DNA from: Paenibacillus apiarius
Lineage (GTDB): Bacteria; Bacillota; Bacilli; Paenibacillales; Paenibacillaceae
DNA: 64,000 nucleotides
Assembly: GCF_017052585.1 (NCBI RefSeq)
Contig: NZ_JAFFHZ010000001.1
Location: forward strand, 1,116,001-1,180,000
Reading direction: 5' to 3'
Below, piece by piece: positions 34,702 to 42,092 of the stretch. The notes below the pieces were generated by a model. It was not told the DNA's origin. It searched no databases and was given only the letters and a program-made list of their open reading frames with translations. The position numbers and the translations under genes are program-made. Position 1 is the first letter of the stretch; each line of letters starts with the position of its first letter.

Positions 34702-36735
34702 TCACTTCGGGCCCTTTGCCGTTGTTCCGGCTCCTGAATCATGCTGAAGGCTCTTTTTGTTGATTTTGATGCGCTGCTTTTCTATGAACACACCGACATT
34801 GCCCTTGGAATCCTCTTCTTCGCAGACGGTGCCCGCCCGATTCAGAGAGGAAACGTATACGCTGTCGCCGATTTCGAAACGCTTGTCGGCGGGAACGATG
34901 ACAGCCGGCGGCTCCTCGGCTTGCTCCTTCGGCACGTCGGCAATGGAGGGTTGATTCGTCAAGGTTGAGGAACCAGGCTCCGCGATAGCCACTCCGTCGA
35001 GGTAGTCCGCCACTTCCGCCATCATGGGTTCCGCATATGGCCGCTCAGCAGCAGATATTGCTCCCGCGCCCATCGCGGCTTGAGACGGCTGGATTGGGCC
35101 CGCTTGCCAACTGCCGCCATCGGGCTTCGCTCCGGCCTCACCAAATGGCTGCTTCTCTTGCCCTTCGGTGAGGCCGCCTTCTGCAGGCAGTGCAGAAGCT
35201 CCAAGCTCCTTCCTGCCTGCCGTAATTTCCTCCGAGCGGGCAATGATGGCGGGAGAGATGCCCAGCTTCTGCGCGATGAGGAACGCGTAGCTGTGTCCCG
35301 CTTCTCCGATGCGCAGCTGATAAAGCGGCTGCAGCGTGGCGGCATCGAACTCCATGCGGGCGTTTTCGAATCCCGGGGCAAGCGCAGCATAATTTTTAAT
35401 TTCATTGAAGTGCGTCGTAACCATGACGGTCGTCCCTCTGCGATGCAATTCTTCCAATATCGCGATTGACAGCGCGACGCCTTCCCCCGGATCGGTCCCC
35501 GATGCCATTTCGTCGATGAGTATAAGCGTTGAATCGTCCGCATAGCTCAGCATGTCGATTATATTTTTGACATGCGCGGAAAAGGTGCTGAGCGATTGCT
35601 CGATGCTCTGTCCGTCTCCGATGTCTGCCGCTACATGCTTGAACACGGCAAATGTGCTTCGCTCCTCCACGGGAACCAGCAGGCCGGATTGAACCATTAA
35701 CGTGAGCAGCCCCACCGTCTTCAAGGCTACCGTCTTGCCGCCGGTATTCGGTCCGGTAATAATCAACGTCCGATACATGCGTCCAATACGGAACGAGAGC
35801 GGCACGGTATTGCGTCCGAGCAGCGGGTGCTTGCCCCCGCGAATGTCGATGACGCCTTCCGTGTTCAGCCCTACGTTGCGGCCGCCGATGGCAAGGCTGT
35901 ACTTTGCTTTGGCGAACAAATAATCATACGTGCCGACCGTCTCCACATTCAATCTCAGTTCGCGGGCATACTGCTCCATGAGGCCGGACAGCTCGCTCAG
36001 CACCTTGGCCTCTTCCCTCGCTTCGTCCGCTCTCAATCCCGCCTGCTCATGCTGCAGATGCGCAATTTCGACCGGTTCCATATATACGGTCTGACCGCTC
36101 GCCGATTCGTCCAGCGTGCTGCCTTTGAATTGCTTGCGGAACTCCTTCTTAATCGGGAGCACATAACGCCCGCCTCGCATACTGACCAGGTTTTCCTGCA
36201 GCAGCGTGCGGTATCTGCTCATTAAAGCTTCGATCTTGGACTTGATGCGGCTTTCAACGGCGGCAAGCTTTTTGCGGATTTTGCTTAAATCCTTGCTTGC
36301 CTCGTCAGCGACCCGTCCATTGTGAATGCAACGTTCAATTTCGGATTTCAGCTTATCCAGATCATGCATGGCTGCCGCATACCCGCTCACCGTCGGAGCA
36401 ATCTCGCTTTTGGCGATCATATACCTTCTAAGCTGGGCACAGCTGCGCAAAAACAACAGGGTATGCGTAAAGTCAGACTCGCTGAATACATATCCGGTTC
36501 CGAGCAAGGACAGTACCGGCTCGATTCCTTGCAAAGACGGCAGCGGCACGCTGGCCCCCTGCAAGAGCAGAGCGTGCGCTTCCGCCGTTTCGTCGAGCGC
36601 CTTTCGTATTTCGTTCAAATCCGTCATCGGCTCCATCTTCTCGACGTGCTGTCTGCCCAAATAGGAGAGGGCGTTTTCCATAACGCGCTCTTTGATTCTT
36701 TCGTACTCCAAACGCTGCAGCATTGTGTTATTCAT
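34702..36735 (-). CDS. MutS2-like ATPase with KOW domain, no Smr domain
   Basis: A 677-residue MutS-family ATPase. An N-terminal core/clamp region (TMLQRLEYERIKERVMENALSYLG) is typical of MutS2. The ABC ATPase follows with Walker A GPNTGGKT, the signature region SIEQSLSTFS and Walker B LILIDEMASGTDPGEG. A low-complexity linker (about residues 510-615) leads to a KOW-like domain (FEIGDSVYVSSLNRAGTV ... RIKINKKSL). The C-terminal Smr nuclease domain of canonical MutS2 is absent. B. subtilis MutS2 is reported to act on collided ribosomes, which fits the ribosome-sensing leader upstream. AGGAG precedes the ATG. Confidence 0.85.
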   Translation of the reverse strand: MNNTMLQRLEYERIKERVMENALSYLGRQHVEKMEPMTDLNEIRKALDETAEAHALLLQGASVPLPSLQGIEPVLSLLGTGYVFSESDFTHTLLFLRSCAQLRRYMIAKSEIAPTVSGYAAAMHDLDKLKSEIERCIHNGRVADEASKDLSKIRKKLAAVESRIKSKIEALMSRYRTLLQENLVSMRGGRYVLPIKKEFRKQFKGSTLDESASGQTVYMEPVEIAHLQHEQAGLRADEAREEAKVLSELSGLMEQYARELRLNVETVGTYDYLFAKAKYSLAIGGRNVGLNTEGVIDIRGGKHPLLGRNTVPLSFRIGRMYRTLIITGPNTGGKTVALKTVGLLTLMVQSGLLVPVEERSTFAVFKHVAADIGDGQSIEQSLSTFSAHVKNIIDMLSYADDSTLILIDEMASGTDPGEGVALSIAILEELHRRGTTVMVTTHFNEIKNYAALAPGFENARMEFDAATLQPLYQLRIGEAGHSYAFLIAQKLGISPAIIARSEEITAGRKELGASALPAEGGLTEGQEKQPFGEAGAKPDGGSWQAGPIQPSQAAMGAGAISAAERPYAEPMMAEVADYLDGVAIAEPGSSTLTNQPSIADVPKEQAEEPPAVIVPADKRFEIGDSVYVSSLNRAGTVCEEEDSKGNVGVFIEKQRIKINKKSLQHDSGAGTTAKGPK

Positions 36736-36739
36736 TGTT

Positions 36740-36859
36740 TTAGCTCCTTTTAAAGTTTAGTGAAAAATAAAAAAAGGCAGAAGAAATGCGTAGATCGCAT
36801 TCTCTGCCTGTCGTAATACTTGCCTTTGACATACGTGCCGACATGCTGGAACGATACAT
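36740..36859 (-). CDS. Possible second leader ORF, 39 codons
   Basis: An ATG preceded by AGAAGG opens a 39-codon frame (MYRSSMSARMSKASITTGRE...). It runs through terminator 2 and stops 4 nt before the MutS2-like start, overlapping its ribosome binding site. Another frame of 43 codons (36750-36881) overlaps it. Translation of either would melt terminator 2. Coding function is unproven. Confidence 0.3.
   Translation of the reverse strand: MYRSSMSARMSKASITTGRECDLRISSAFFYFSLNFKRS
36769..36809 (-). terminator. Leader terminator 2
   Basis: AGGCAG...AATGCG pairs with CGCATT...CTGCCT around ATCTA, followed by seven U. It lies about 35 nt before the MutS2-like start codon. Confidence 0.85.
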
Positions 36860-36908
36860 CTGACCTTCTCGGGAAGGGCATGCCGTACCGTTGCAAGCTT
36901 GGGTAAAC

Positions 36909-36934
36909 AAAAAAACGTGCTGAAAAACAGCACG
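36909..36934 (-). terminator. Leader terminator 1
   Basis: CGTGCTG pairs with CAGCACG over a TTTTT loop, followed by seven U. The 5' arm can alternatively pair with the antiterminator segment at 36981-36989. Confidence 0.85.
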
Positions 36935-37083
36935 GAGTCGGCTCGTATGGAGGCGAGATCTCGGGCGTTGGATGATATCCGCTGTTCTTAACTAAATCCA
37001 GAGGCTCATTAACGGCGTAGAAAAATAAACGTCAGCTATGACGCTTCATTGCAATCGTCAACTTAACCTCGATATGGAATTGA

Positions 37084-37107
37084 TTAGTTAAGAACGCTAA
37101 CCAACAT
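37084..37107 (-). CDS. Leader peptide MLVSVLN
   Basis: ATG TTG GTT AGC GTT CTT AAC TAA, preceded by AGGGGAG with 6-nt spacing, one of the best ribosome binding sites in the window. Its last four codons (GTT CTT AAC TAA) form the 5' strand of the 12-bp stem with 36984-36995. Ribosome stalling here would free the antiterminator segment. The inducer (a drug, an amino acid shortage or a collision state) is unknown. Confidence 0.7.
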   Translation of the reverse strand: MLVSVLN

Positions 37108-37137
37108 CAAGTTCTCCCCTTATTGCATAATATCCCA

Positions 37138-37167
37138 ATCATACTAAATGAAGAGATGCGGCGTCAA
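37138..37167 (-). promoter_or_regulatory. Promoter of the MutS2-like leader
   Basis: TTGACG and TATGAT are separated by 18 bp on the minus strand, placing the transcript start near 37131, about 24 nt before the leader peptide ATG. Confidence 0.7.
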
Positions 37168-37200
37168 GCGCTGCCTCCCCATGTATGGCAAATGCGCTTC

Positions 37201-38163
37201 CTACGGCTGGCCCAGTCCGTTAATCGGCGGCGCCTTCTTCTTGTATTGCGAAGGGGATACGCCTGCATGCCGCTTGAACATGCGCGAAAAATAAGCCAAA
37301 TCATTGAAGCCCGCGCCGAAGCAAATATCCGTCACGGACATGTCAGTTTCCACAAGCCATTCCGCTGCCTTGCGCACGCGCAAATCAATCAAATAATCGT
37401 TGAAGGTCTTGCCTGTGAACCGTTTGAACAAGTAGCAAAAATACGTCTTCGACAAACTAAACTGCCGGCACAGACGCTCAAGCCGCAGCTCTTCCGCAAA
37501 ATGCGCATGAATGTACTCCGTCACCGAGGTCATCAAATCGCGGTATTTCTCCACGCGGTCGTCTTCCTCATTAGGCCTATCGGCCAATTTCGTATATTCG
37601 CGAATAATGACGGACAGCAGCTTCAGCAGGTTGGCTTTAAGGACAAGCTCAAAATAACGCCTCGATTGGCGGTACTCCTCCAGCATTTCCTCAAGCAGAC
37701 GGCTGACCTCCATATCCGCCTCGCCCGTGAGCGCCACCTTCGGCGTAACCTCTTTCTCGTCGGTAAGAAACTGCTCCAAATAAGAGAAATCGAAGCAGTC
37801 CTTGCTCCAATCCGCTCTCTCGAAACGCTCGTTAATAAAATGAGGCAGAAACTCGCAGCCGATTACTTCCATATCCTGACCCGTGATCATTTCGACGCGG
37901 TGCACGGCAAACGGCGGTATGACAAACAGATTGCCCTTAACCATATTGTACGTCCGGCGATTAATCGTGTGTTTGAATTCGCCTTTCAGCACATACCATA
38001 TTTGTATGTAATCATGCGTATGATCCCAGATGCTTCCGCCCGATTGATCCACTTTGTACATTTTACAAGGCAGGTGAGCCTCCAGCTCTTGTTCCGAATG
38101 AAATACGATGACGTCGTTCATCGTGCGAGAGGGGCCTTGGTCGCGCCTCGCATCATGTGACAT
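37201..38163 (-). CDS. AraC-family transcriptional regulator with cupin domain
   Basis: A 320-residue paralogue of the regulator at 18926, with the same N-terminal cupin (DHTHDYIQIWYVLKGEFKHTINRRTYNMVKGNLF) and two C-terminal HTH motifs (LCRQFSLSKTYFCYLFKRFTGKTFNDYLIDL; DICFGAGFNDLAYFSRMFKRHAGVSP). AGGGTG precedes the ATG at 38163; GTG and ATG codons 6-9 nt upstream are alternatives. Its target is unknown. It ends just upstream of the MutS2-like leader promoter. Confidence 0.88.
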   Translation of the reverse strand: MSHDARRDQGPSRTMNDVIVFHSEQELEAHLPCKMYKVDQSGGSIWDHTHDYIQIWYVLKGEFKHTINRRTYNMVKGNLFVIPPFAVHRVEMITGQDMEVIGCEFLPHFINERFERADWSKDCFDFSYLEQFLTDEKEVTPKVALTGEADMEVSRLLEEMLEEYRQSRRYFELVLKANLLKLLSVIIREYTKLADRPNEEDDRVEKYRDLMTSVTEYIHAHFAEELRLERLCRQFSLSKTYFCYLFKRFTGKTFNDYLIDLRVRKAAEWLVETDMSVTDICFGAGFNDLAYFSRMFKRHAGVSPSQYKKKAPPINGLGQP

Positions 38164-38326
38164 GTTCATCACCCTGTCAGTCTATTAAGATTGGTCTAAA
38201 TGCACTATACTGCTAATAGCCCCTGTTGCATGAACGCTGCGGGCATGTACTTCTATTGTATTCTTCACGCAGGAAATAAAATCCTCTAAGCGCGATCTAA
38301 AAGGAAACATTTTGGAGGTAGATACC

Positions 38327-39007
38327 TTGAACATCAAGATCAAGTCATTGAACGTCGCTCTGCCGCACCATTGCCTGGAACATAACGGGAAGCCGGTCCT
38401 TTCGGGCATGGTGAAGCTCCCGGTCGCCGTGCCGACATACCTTCACCCGCTCGGGTTCGACGGCGATGGACAGGCCGACACGAAGCATCACGGCGGACCC
38501 GATAAAGCGGTCTGCGTCTATGCGCAAGAGCACTATGCCTACCGGGAGGCAAGATGGCAGCGCGAACTTCCGGCGGCGGCATTCGGCGAGAATCTCACGA
38601 CGGAAGGCCTGATTGAAGAGGACGTCCACATCGGCGACATCTTTCAAGCCGGCGGAGCGGTCGTGCAGGTGACGCAGCCGCGCCAGCCTTGCTTCAAGCT
38701 GGCCGCCCGCTACAAGATGCCGGAAGTACCCGTATGGATGCAGGACACGGGTTACACTGGGCTGTATTTCCGCGTGCTTGAGCCTGGCCTCGTTCAGCCT
38801 GACGGAATGCTGGTCCGGCTGACACAGGACCCTGCCGCTGTATCGATTCAATACGCGAACGAGGTCATGCACCACCGCCGTGACGGCGAGGAGGGTCTTC
38901 GACTCCTCCTGGACGTCGAAGCGCTGTCCGCCAGCTGGCGCGCCACCTTCACGAAGCGGCTGGCCGGCTCCACGACTGACACGAATGAGCGCCTGTTTGG
39001 GAAATAG
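38327..39007 (+). CDS. MOSC domain protein (YiiM-like)
   Basis: A 226-residue MOSC protein of the YiiM/YflK type, associated with resistance to N-hydroxylated base analogues through molybdenum cofactor handling. The motifs GDGQADTKHHGGPDKAVCVYAQEHY, FGENLTTEG and the conserved cysteine region QPRQPCFKLAARY are present. The TTG at 38327 lies 8 nt after TTGGAGG. It is monocistronic. Confidence 0.87.
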   Translation: MNIKIKSLNVALPHHCLEHNGKPVLSGMVKLPVAVPTYLHPLGFDGDGQADTKHHGGPDKAVCVYAQEHYAYREARWQRELPAAAFGENLTTEGLIEEDVHIGDIFQAGGAVVQVTQPRQPCFKLAARYKMPEVPVWMQDTGYTGLYFRVLEPGLVQPDGMLVRLTQDPAAVSIQYANEVMHHRRDGEEGLRLLLDVEALSASWRATFTKRLAGSTTDTNERLFGK

Positions 39008-39906
39008 CGCAGGCGTCGCGCAGCCGCATCGATCCATCAGACGCGCTCCGGCTGATGGATTGATGCGGCTGCTCCATAATGGCCCTCCGCTCTCTAGGCG
39101 AATCTCACGAGTCGAAGCGGCGCTCTCCAGCATAGAGGCGCACGATGCGCGCGCCGGGCTCGAGCGGCACTCCCGTATATCCGCGTTGCGCCCATAGGCC
39201 AGCTTGATGCCACGGAGCTCACCCATAAAATCATTCACGTGATCATGGCCGATAAAGGGCCCATCACATCCCCCTGCTCCACCATCGCTTTGAACATCCC
39301 GCTGTTGAGCGGCAGTAAACAGATGGGCTCTCCCCGCTGTCCAACATACATTCGAACGCCTATACTTGATGGTATTCCATCAATGGAATATGGAAGAACG
39401 CGACGGCAGGCACAGGTCTGTCGCCGCCATACACCTTCGCATAGCGCGCAGATTGCTGACGGTACCAATGCAGGAGGTACGAAAATTCATTTGATGTTGA
39501 GGGCATGATCCAAAGATTGATGAAAAACGGATAGAGCTCGAAAGAAATGTGAAGCTGATTTTGAAAAACATATGAATACGGATCAAATGGATATCATATC
39601 CATTAGTAATAAAGTGAGCGCTTGCCCTGCGAGGTGAAGTATTCCTGCATGACTTGACCATGCATTCAGGTTCATTCGAAATGACGACTGACGAGCTGCT
39701 ATCGATATTGTTTATGGATTTATTGGTCGAAGTGCGAAAAGGGAACCAGCGGAAGCTGACGAAACTTATTATAGCTCGTATGGAGGACTGATGAAGAAAT
39801 CGTTTGATTTGAGAATCAATTTTAAAAATGGTAAGATTAACTTTGTTTATACGGTCCAAAATATACCAATTTAGGTTGGGGATAATTTAGGAGGGAAGCA
39901 AGCCGG
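39008..39906. other. Gene-poor stretch with probable decayed reading frames
   Basis: No intact gene is seen. On the minus strand, 39235-39468 (ending GDVMGPLSAMIT) and a frame from about 39238 downward (VNDFMGELRGIKLAYGRNADIREC) abut in different frames and read like one frameshifted protein, family unknown. On the plus strand, a ~50-codon frame ending at 39791 (EMTTDELLSILFMDLLVEVR) lacks a start with a ribosome binding site. This looks like an eroded region. Confidence 0.35.
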
Positions 39907-39950
39907 ATAAGAATAAAGGTATCATCCTTAAAATACTTTCTATAATATGC

Positions 39951-40145
39951 GTGATAGTAGGTGCTTATTTTTTATTAAATAGCACAAAGATGGGCGATAA
40001 TCAAGCAAGCAAGTTTGTAACGATGATGGGTGGAAGTGTAAATACTGAGGATTTGATGGCTCATTTTAAAGCGTATACAGCAACCTACCGTATATTTGGG
40101 GGTGTACTGTTAGCAGTAGGATTAATTCGCTTCTTACAAAAATAA
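39951..40145 (+). CDS. Small membrane protein of unknown function
   Basis: Two hydrophobic segments flank a short loop (VIVGAYFLLNSTKMG ... FGGVLLAVGLIRFLQK), resembling small DUF3185-like proteins. The GTG at 39951 has no ribosome binding site. The frame stays open upstream to a good AGGAGG at 39889-39895, after which no ATG, GTG or TTG occurs at suitable distance (the expected place reads AAG CCG GAT AAG). The original start codon may have been lost. The adjacent IS3 element begins 3 bp after the stop. Confidence 0.45.
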   Translation: MIVGAYFLLNSTKMGDNQASKFVTMMGGSVNTEDLMAHFKAYTATYRIFGGVLLAVGLIRFLQK

Positions 40146-40208
40146 GAGAGGCTGTCCCATGGATGAACTGCACCCCGTCAAGTAGACAGTACAAAAAATA
40201 AAAATTAA

Positions 40209-41150
40209 TTAAGCGGCTTTGGTCCTGAATTCCATCGGACTGAGGCCGTTTAGTTTTGCTTGTAATCGTTCGTAATTGTAAAAGTGGATGTAGGCCTGGA
40301 TGTCCCTCTCGAGCTCCTCAAAGGTATGATAGGTGTGTAAATAATACTTCTCACATTTTAGAGTTCCCCAGAAAGATTCCATTGGACCGTTATCGATACA
40401 TCGTCCAACACGGGACATACTCTGAGTCATTTTGTTGTCGTCCAAGAGCTTCTTGAAGTCCAGAGAGGTATATTGGAAACCCCGGTCGCTATGAAGCATG
40501 GGCTTGCTTCTTGGTGCTTCTTGCAAGGCCCGTTTCAACGTCTGAAATACAAGAGGATTGTTATTGGAACGCCCGAATACATAGGAGACGATGGATTTAT
40601 CATGAAGGTCGAGAATAGCGCTTAGATACGCTTTTTGGCCATTGCCGTACTTGAATTCCGTCACATCCGTAACCCACTTTTCATTTGGCGCATCTGCCGT
40701 GAATTTGCGGTTCAGCACGTTCTCCGCCACCTGCTGTGGAGTGGATCTCGCATATCTCTTTTTCTTCCTCCGGATGACGGATTGAATTCCTTGTATCTTC
40801 ATCAGCCGGTACACGCGCTTTTGGTTAATCGTTTTTCCCGTTTGGCGGCGCATGTGCAACGTCAATTGACGGTATCCAAAGGTACGCTCGGCTTTCTCAT
40901 AAATGGACATCATGACATGCGTCAGTTCTGCATTTTCCTGCTCATGCGAACTGGGCTTGCGATTTAGCCACTTGTAATAGCTTGAACGTGAAATGCCTGC
41001 AATTTCACACAGAAGCTGAACGCTGAACAACGCTTCTTCCTGAAGCGCTTGAATAGCAAGATAGACGTTCTCTTGACGGTATTGGCTTAGCTTCGCCTCC
41101 TTTGGAATTCCCGTAACTTTTTTAGAAATGCATTCTCCGCCCGAAGCCAC
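40209..41150 (-). CDS. IS3-family transposase OrfB (integrase domain)
   Basis: A 313-residue frame with an HTH_21 segment and rve integrase core. DDE residues lie in KWVTDVTEFKYG, MLHSDRGFQYTS and NGPMESFWGTLKCE. It overlaps orfA in the -1 frame. The expected OrfAB fusion would form by -1 slippage at the A AAA AAG tract (plus-strand 41117-41123). The frame is intact. Confidence 0.9.
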   Translation of the reverse strand: MASGGECISKKVTGIPKEAKLSQYRQENVYLAIQALQEEALFSVQLLCEIAGISRSSYYKWLNRKPSSHEQENAELTHVMMSIYEKAERTFGYRQLTLHMRRQTGKTINQKRVYRLMKIQGIQSVIRRKKKRYARSTPQQVAENVLNRKFTADAPNEKWVTDVTEFKYGNGQKAYLSAILDLHDKSIVSYVFGRSNNNPLVFQTLKRALQEAPRSKPMLHSDRGFQYTSLDFKKLLDDNKMTQSMSRVGRCIDNGPMESFWGTLKCEKYYLHTYHTFEELERDIQAYIHFYNYERLQAKLNGLSPMEFRTKAA

Positions 41151-41764
41151 TCGATTTCATATTCCATCTTTTTCATCTCGAGTTTTTGACGATCGGCCTC
41201 TGTTAATTCCTCCGGCGCTTTCTTTCTTCCCCGACCATCCTTTAACGCATCATGACCGCCCTCTTCAAACTTCTTCACCCATTGGTAGACTTGCTGGTAG
41301 GAGACCTGAAAATGGTCCGCTGTCTTACGGTAGTCATGCTGATGAGCAAGACAGTATTGCACAATATCGATCCGTTCCTGCCAAGTCGTTGAACGCCCCT
41401 TCGTCATTGCTTTCGCTCCTCCTGAATAAGCTTTTAAGCTGCTATGACGATTATACTCCTTAATCCAGTTGGAAAGCTGCGTTCTACTTGCAATCTTGTA
41501 TTTATCGATGATCTGATATTGGGACAATCCTCCCTCTATGTAATCCTTCACCGCTTGGAGCTTAAGCTCAGCACTATAACTTCGATTATGGTTTTGTTTT
41601 TCTAACCCCTCATAACCATACACCTTGTAACGACGACGCCATTTCACCAAAGTCGTTTTGCTGATACCGTATTTCTTAACTGCAGCCTTAACACCAATTT
41701 CGCCACTTTCGATTTCACCAATGATAACGAGTTTCTCTGACGCATCATATTTTTTATTAGGCAT
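41087..41764 (-). CDS. IS3-family transposase OrfA (DNA-binding)
   Basis: A 225-residue protein with two or three helix-turn-helix units (KAAVKKYGISKTTLVKWRRRYKVYG; QYQIIDKYKIASRTQLSNWIKEY; KTADHFQVSYQQVYQWVKKFEEGG) and a C-terminal leucine-zipper-like helix (LEMKKMEYEIEWLRAENAFLKKL). This is the arrangement of the IS150 subgroup. Confidence 0.9.
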   Translation of the reverse strand: MPNKKYDASEKLVIIGEIESGEIGVKAAVKKYGISKTTLVKWRRRYKVYGYEGLEKQNHNRSYSAELKLQAVKDYIEGGLSQYQIIDKYKIASRTQLSNWIKEYNRHSSLKAYSGGAKAMTKGRSTTWQERIDIVQYCLAHQHDYRKTADHFQVSYQQVYQWVKKFEEGGHDALKDGRGRKKAPEELTEADRQKLEMKKMEYEIEWLRAENAFLKKLREFQRRRS

Positions 41765-42067
41765 AAAAAAGCTCCCCTTACACAGGCTTTATTATTTCAC
41801 CTGTCTACCGTAAGGGGAGCATATCAGGACTAGGTCCATCGGGACAGCCTCATTTTAATTAGGATTATTAATACGTTACAACGTTAAAACAAACACCTTG
41901 AATGGACCTAAGAGTTATTATACGAAAGACGACAACATAACATATTCCCCTTTGAAAAGGAAGGCGAGCATTCTGAATAAGAGGGATAGTGAAGCAATAG
42001 CTAAATGGACGTACCTTCCTCTCTACAGGAAAGAGGCGAGGCTATGATTCCCAAGACGCTTGCAAAT

Positions 42068-42092
42068 AAAAAAGCCGGCCGTAATGGCCAGC
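42068..42092 (-). terminator. Terminator of the DHA2 exporter gene
   Basis: On the minus strand GCTGGCC pairs with GGCCGGC over ATTAC, followed by TTTTTT. Confidence 0.8.

Larger units (their letters stand above)
36736..37131 (-). promoter_or_regulatory. Attenuator-type leader RNA of the MutS2-like gene
   Basis: About 395 nt of leader. Near its 5' end is a 7-codon ORF. The end of that ORF (37084-37095) is perfectly complementary over 12 bp to 36984-36995. The segment 36981-36989 (AAGAACAGC in RNA) can instead pair with 36923-36931 (GCUGUUUUU), which is the 5' arm end and loop of terminator 1. The two pairings exclude each other, as does terminator formation. A second intrinsic terminator follows. 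This is the layout expected for ribosome-dependent transcription attenuation. Confidence 0.75.
40148..41851 (-). mobile_element. IS3-family (IS150 group) insertion sequence
   Basis: Ends carry GAGGCTGTCCC at 40148-40158 and its complement GGGACAGCCTC at 41841-41851. Two overlapping minus-strand frames encode the OrfA/OrfAB transposase. No convincing target duplication was seen at the flanks (AATAA and ATTTT). Confidence 0.85.

Noticed and set aside
36736..37120. Known riboswitch (M-box, T-box, SAM, purine or ykkC) in the MutS2-like leader
   Set aside because: None of the conserved core motifs of these classes could be found; a leader ORF with competing hairpins explains the region better.
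37123..38160. Plus-strand ORF of 345 codons
   Set aside because: Antisense of the AraC-family regulator; no start signal or domain.
38345..39238. Minus-strand ORF of 297 codons
   Set aside because: Most of it is antisense to the MOSC gene. Only its first ~75 codons fall outside and are treated as a possible remnant.
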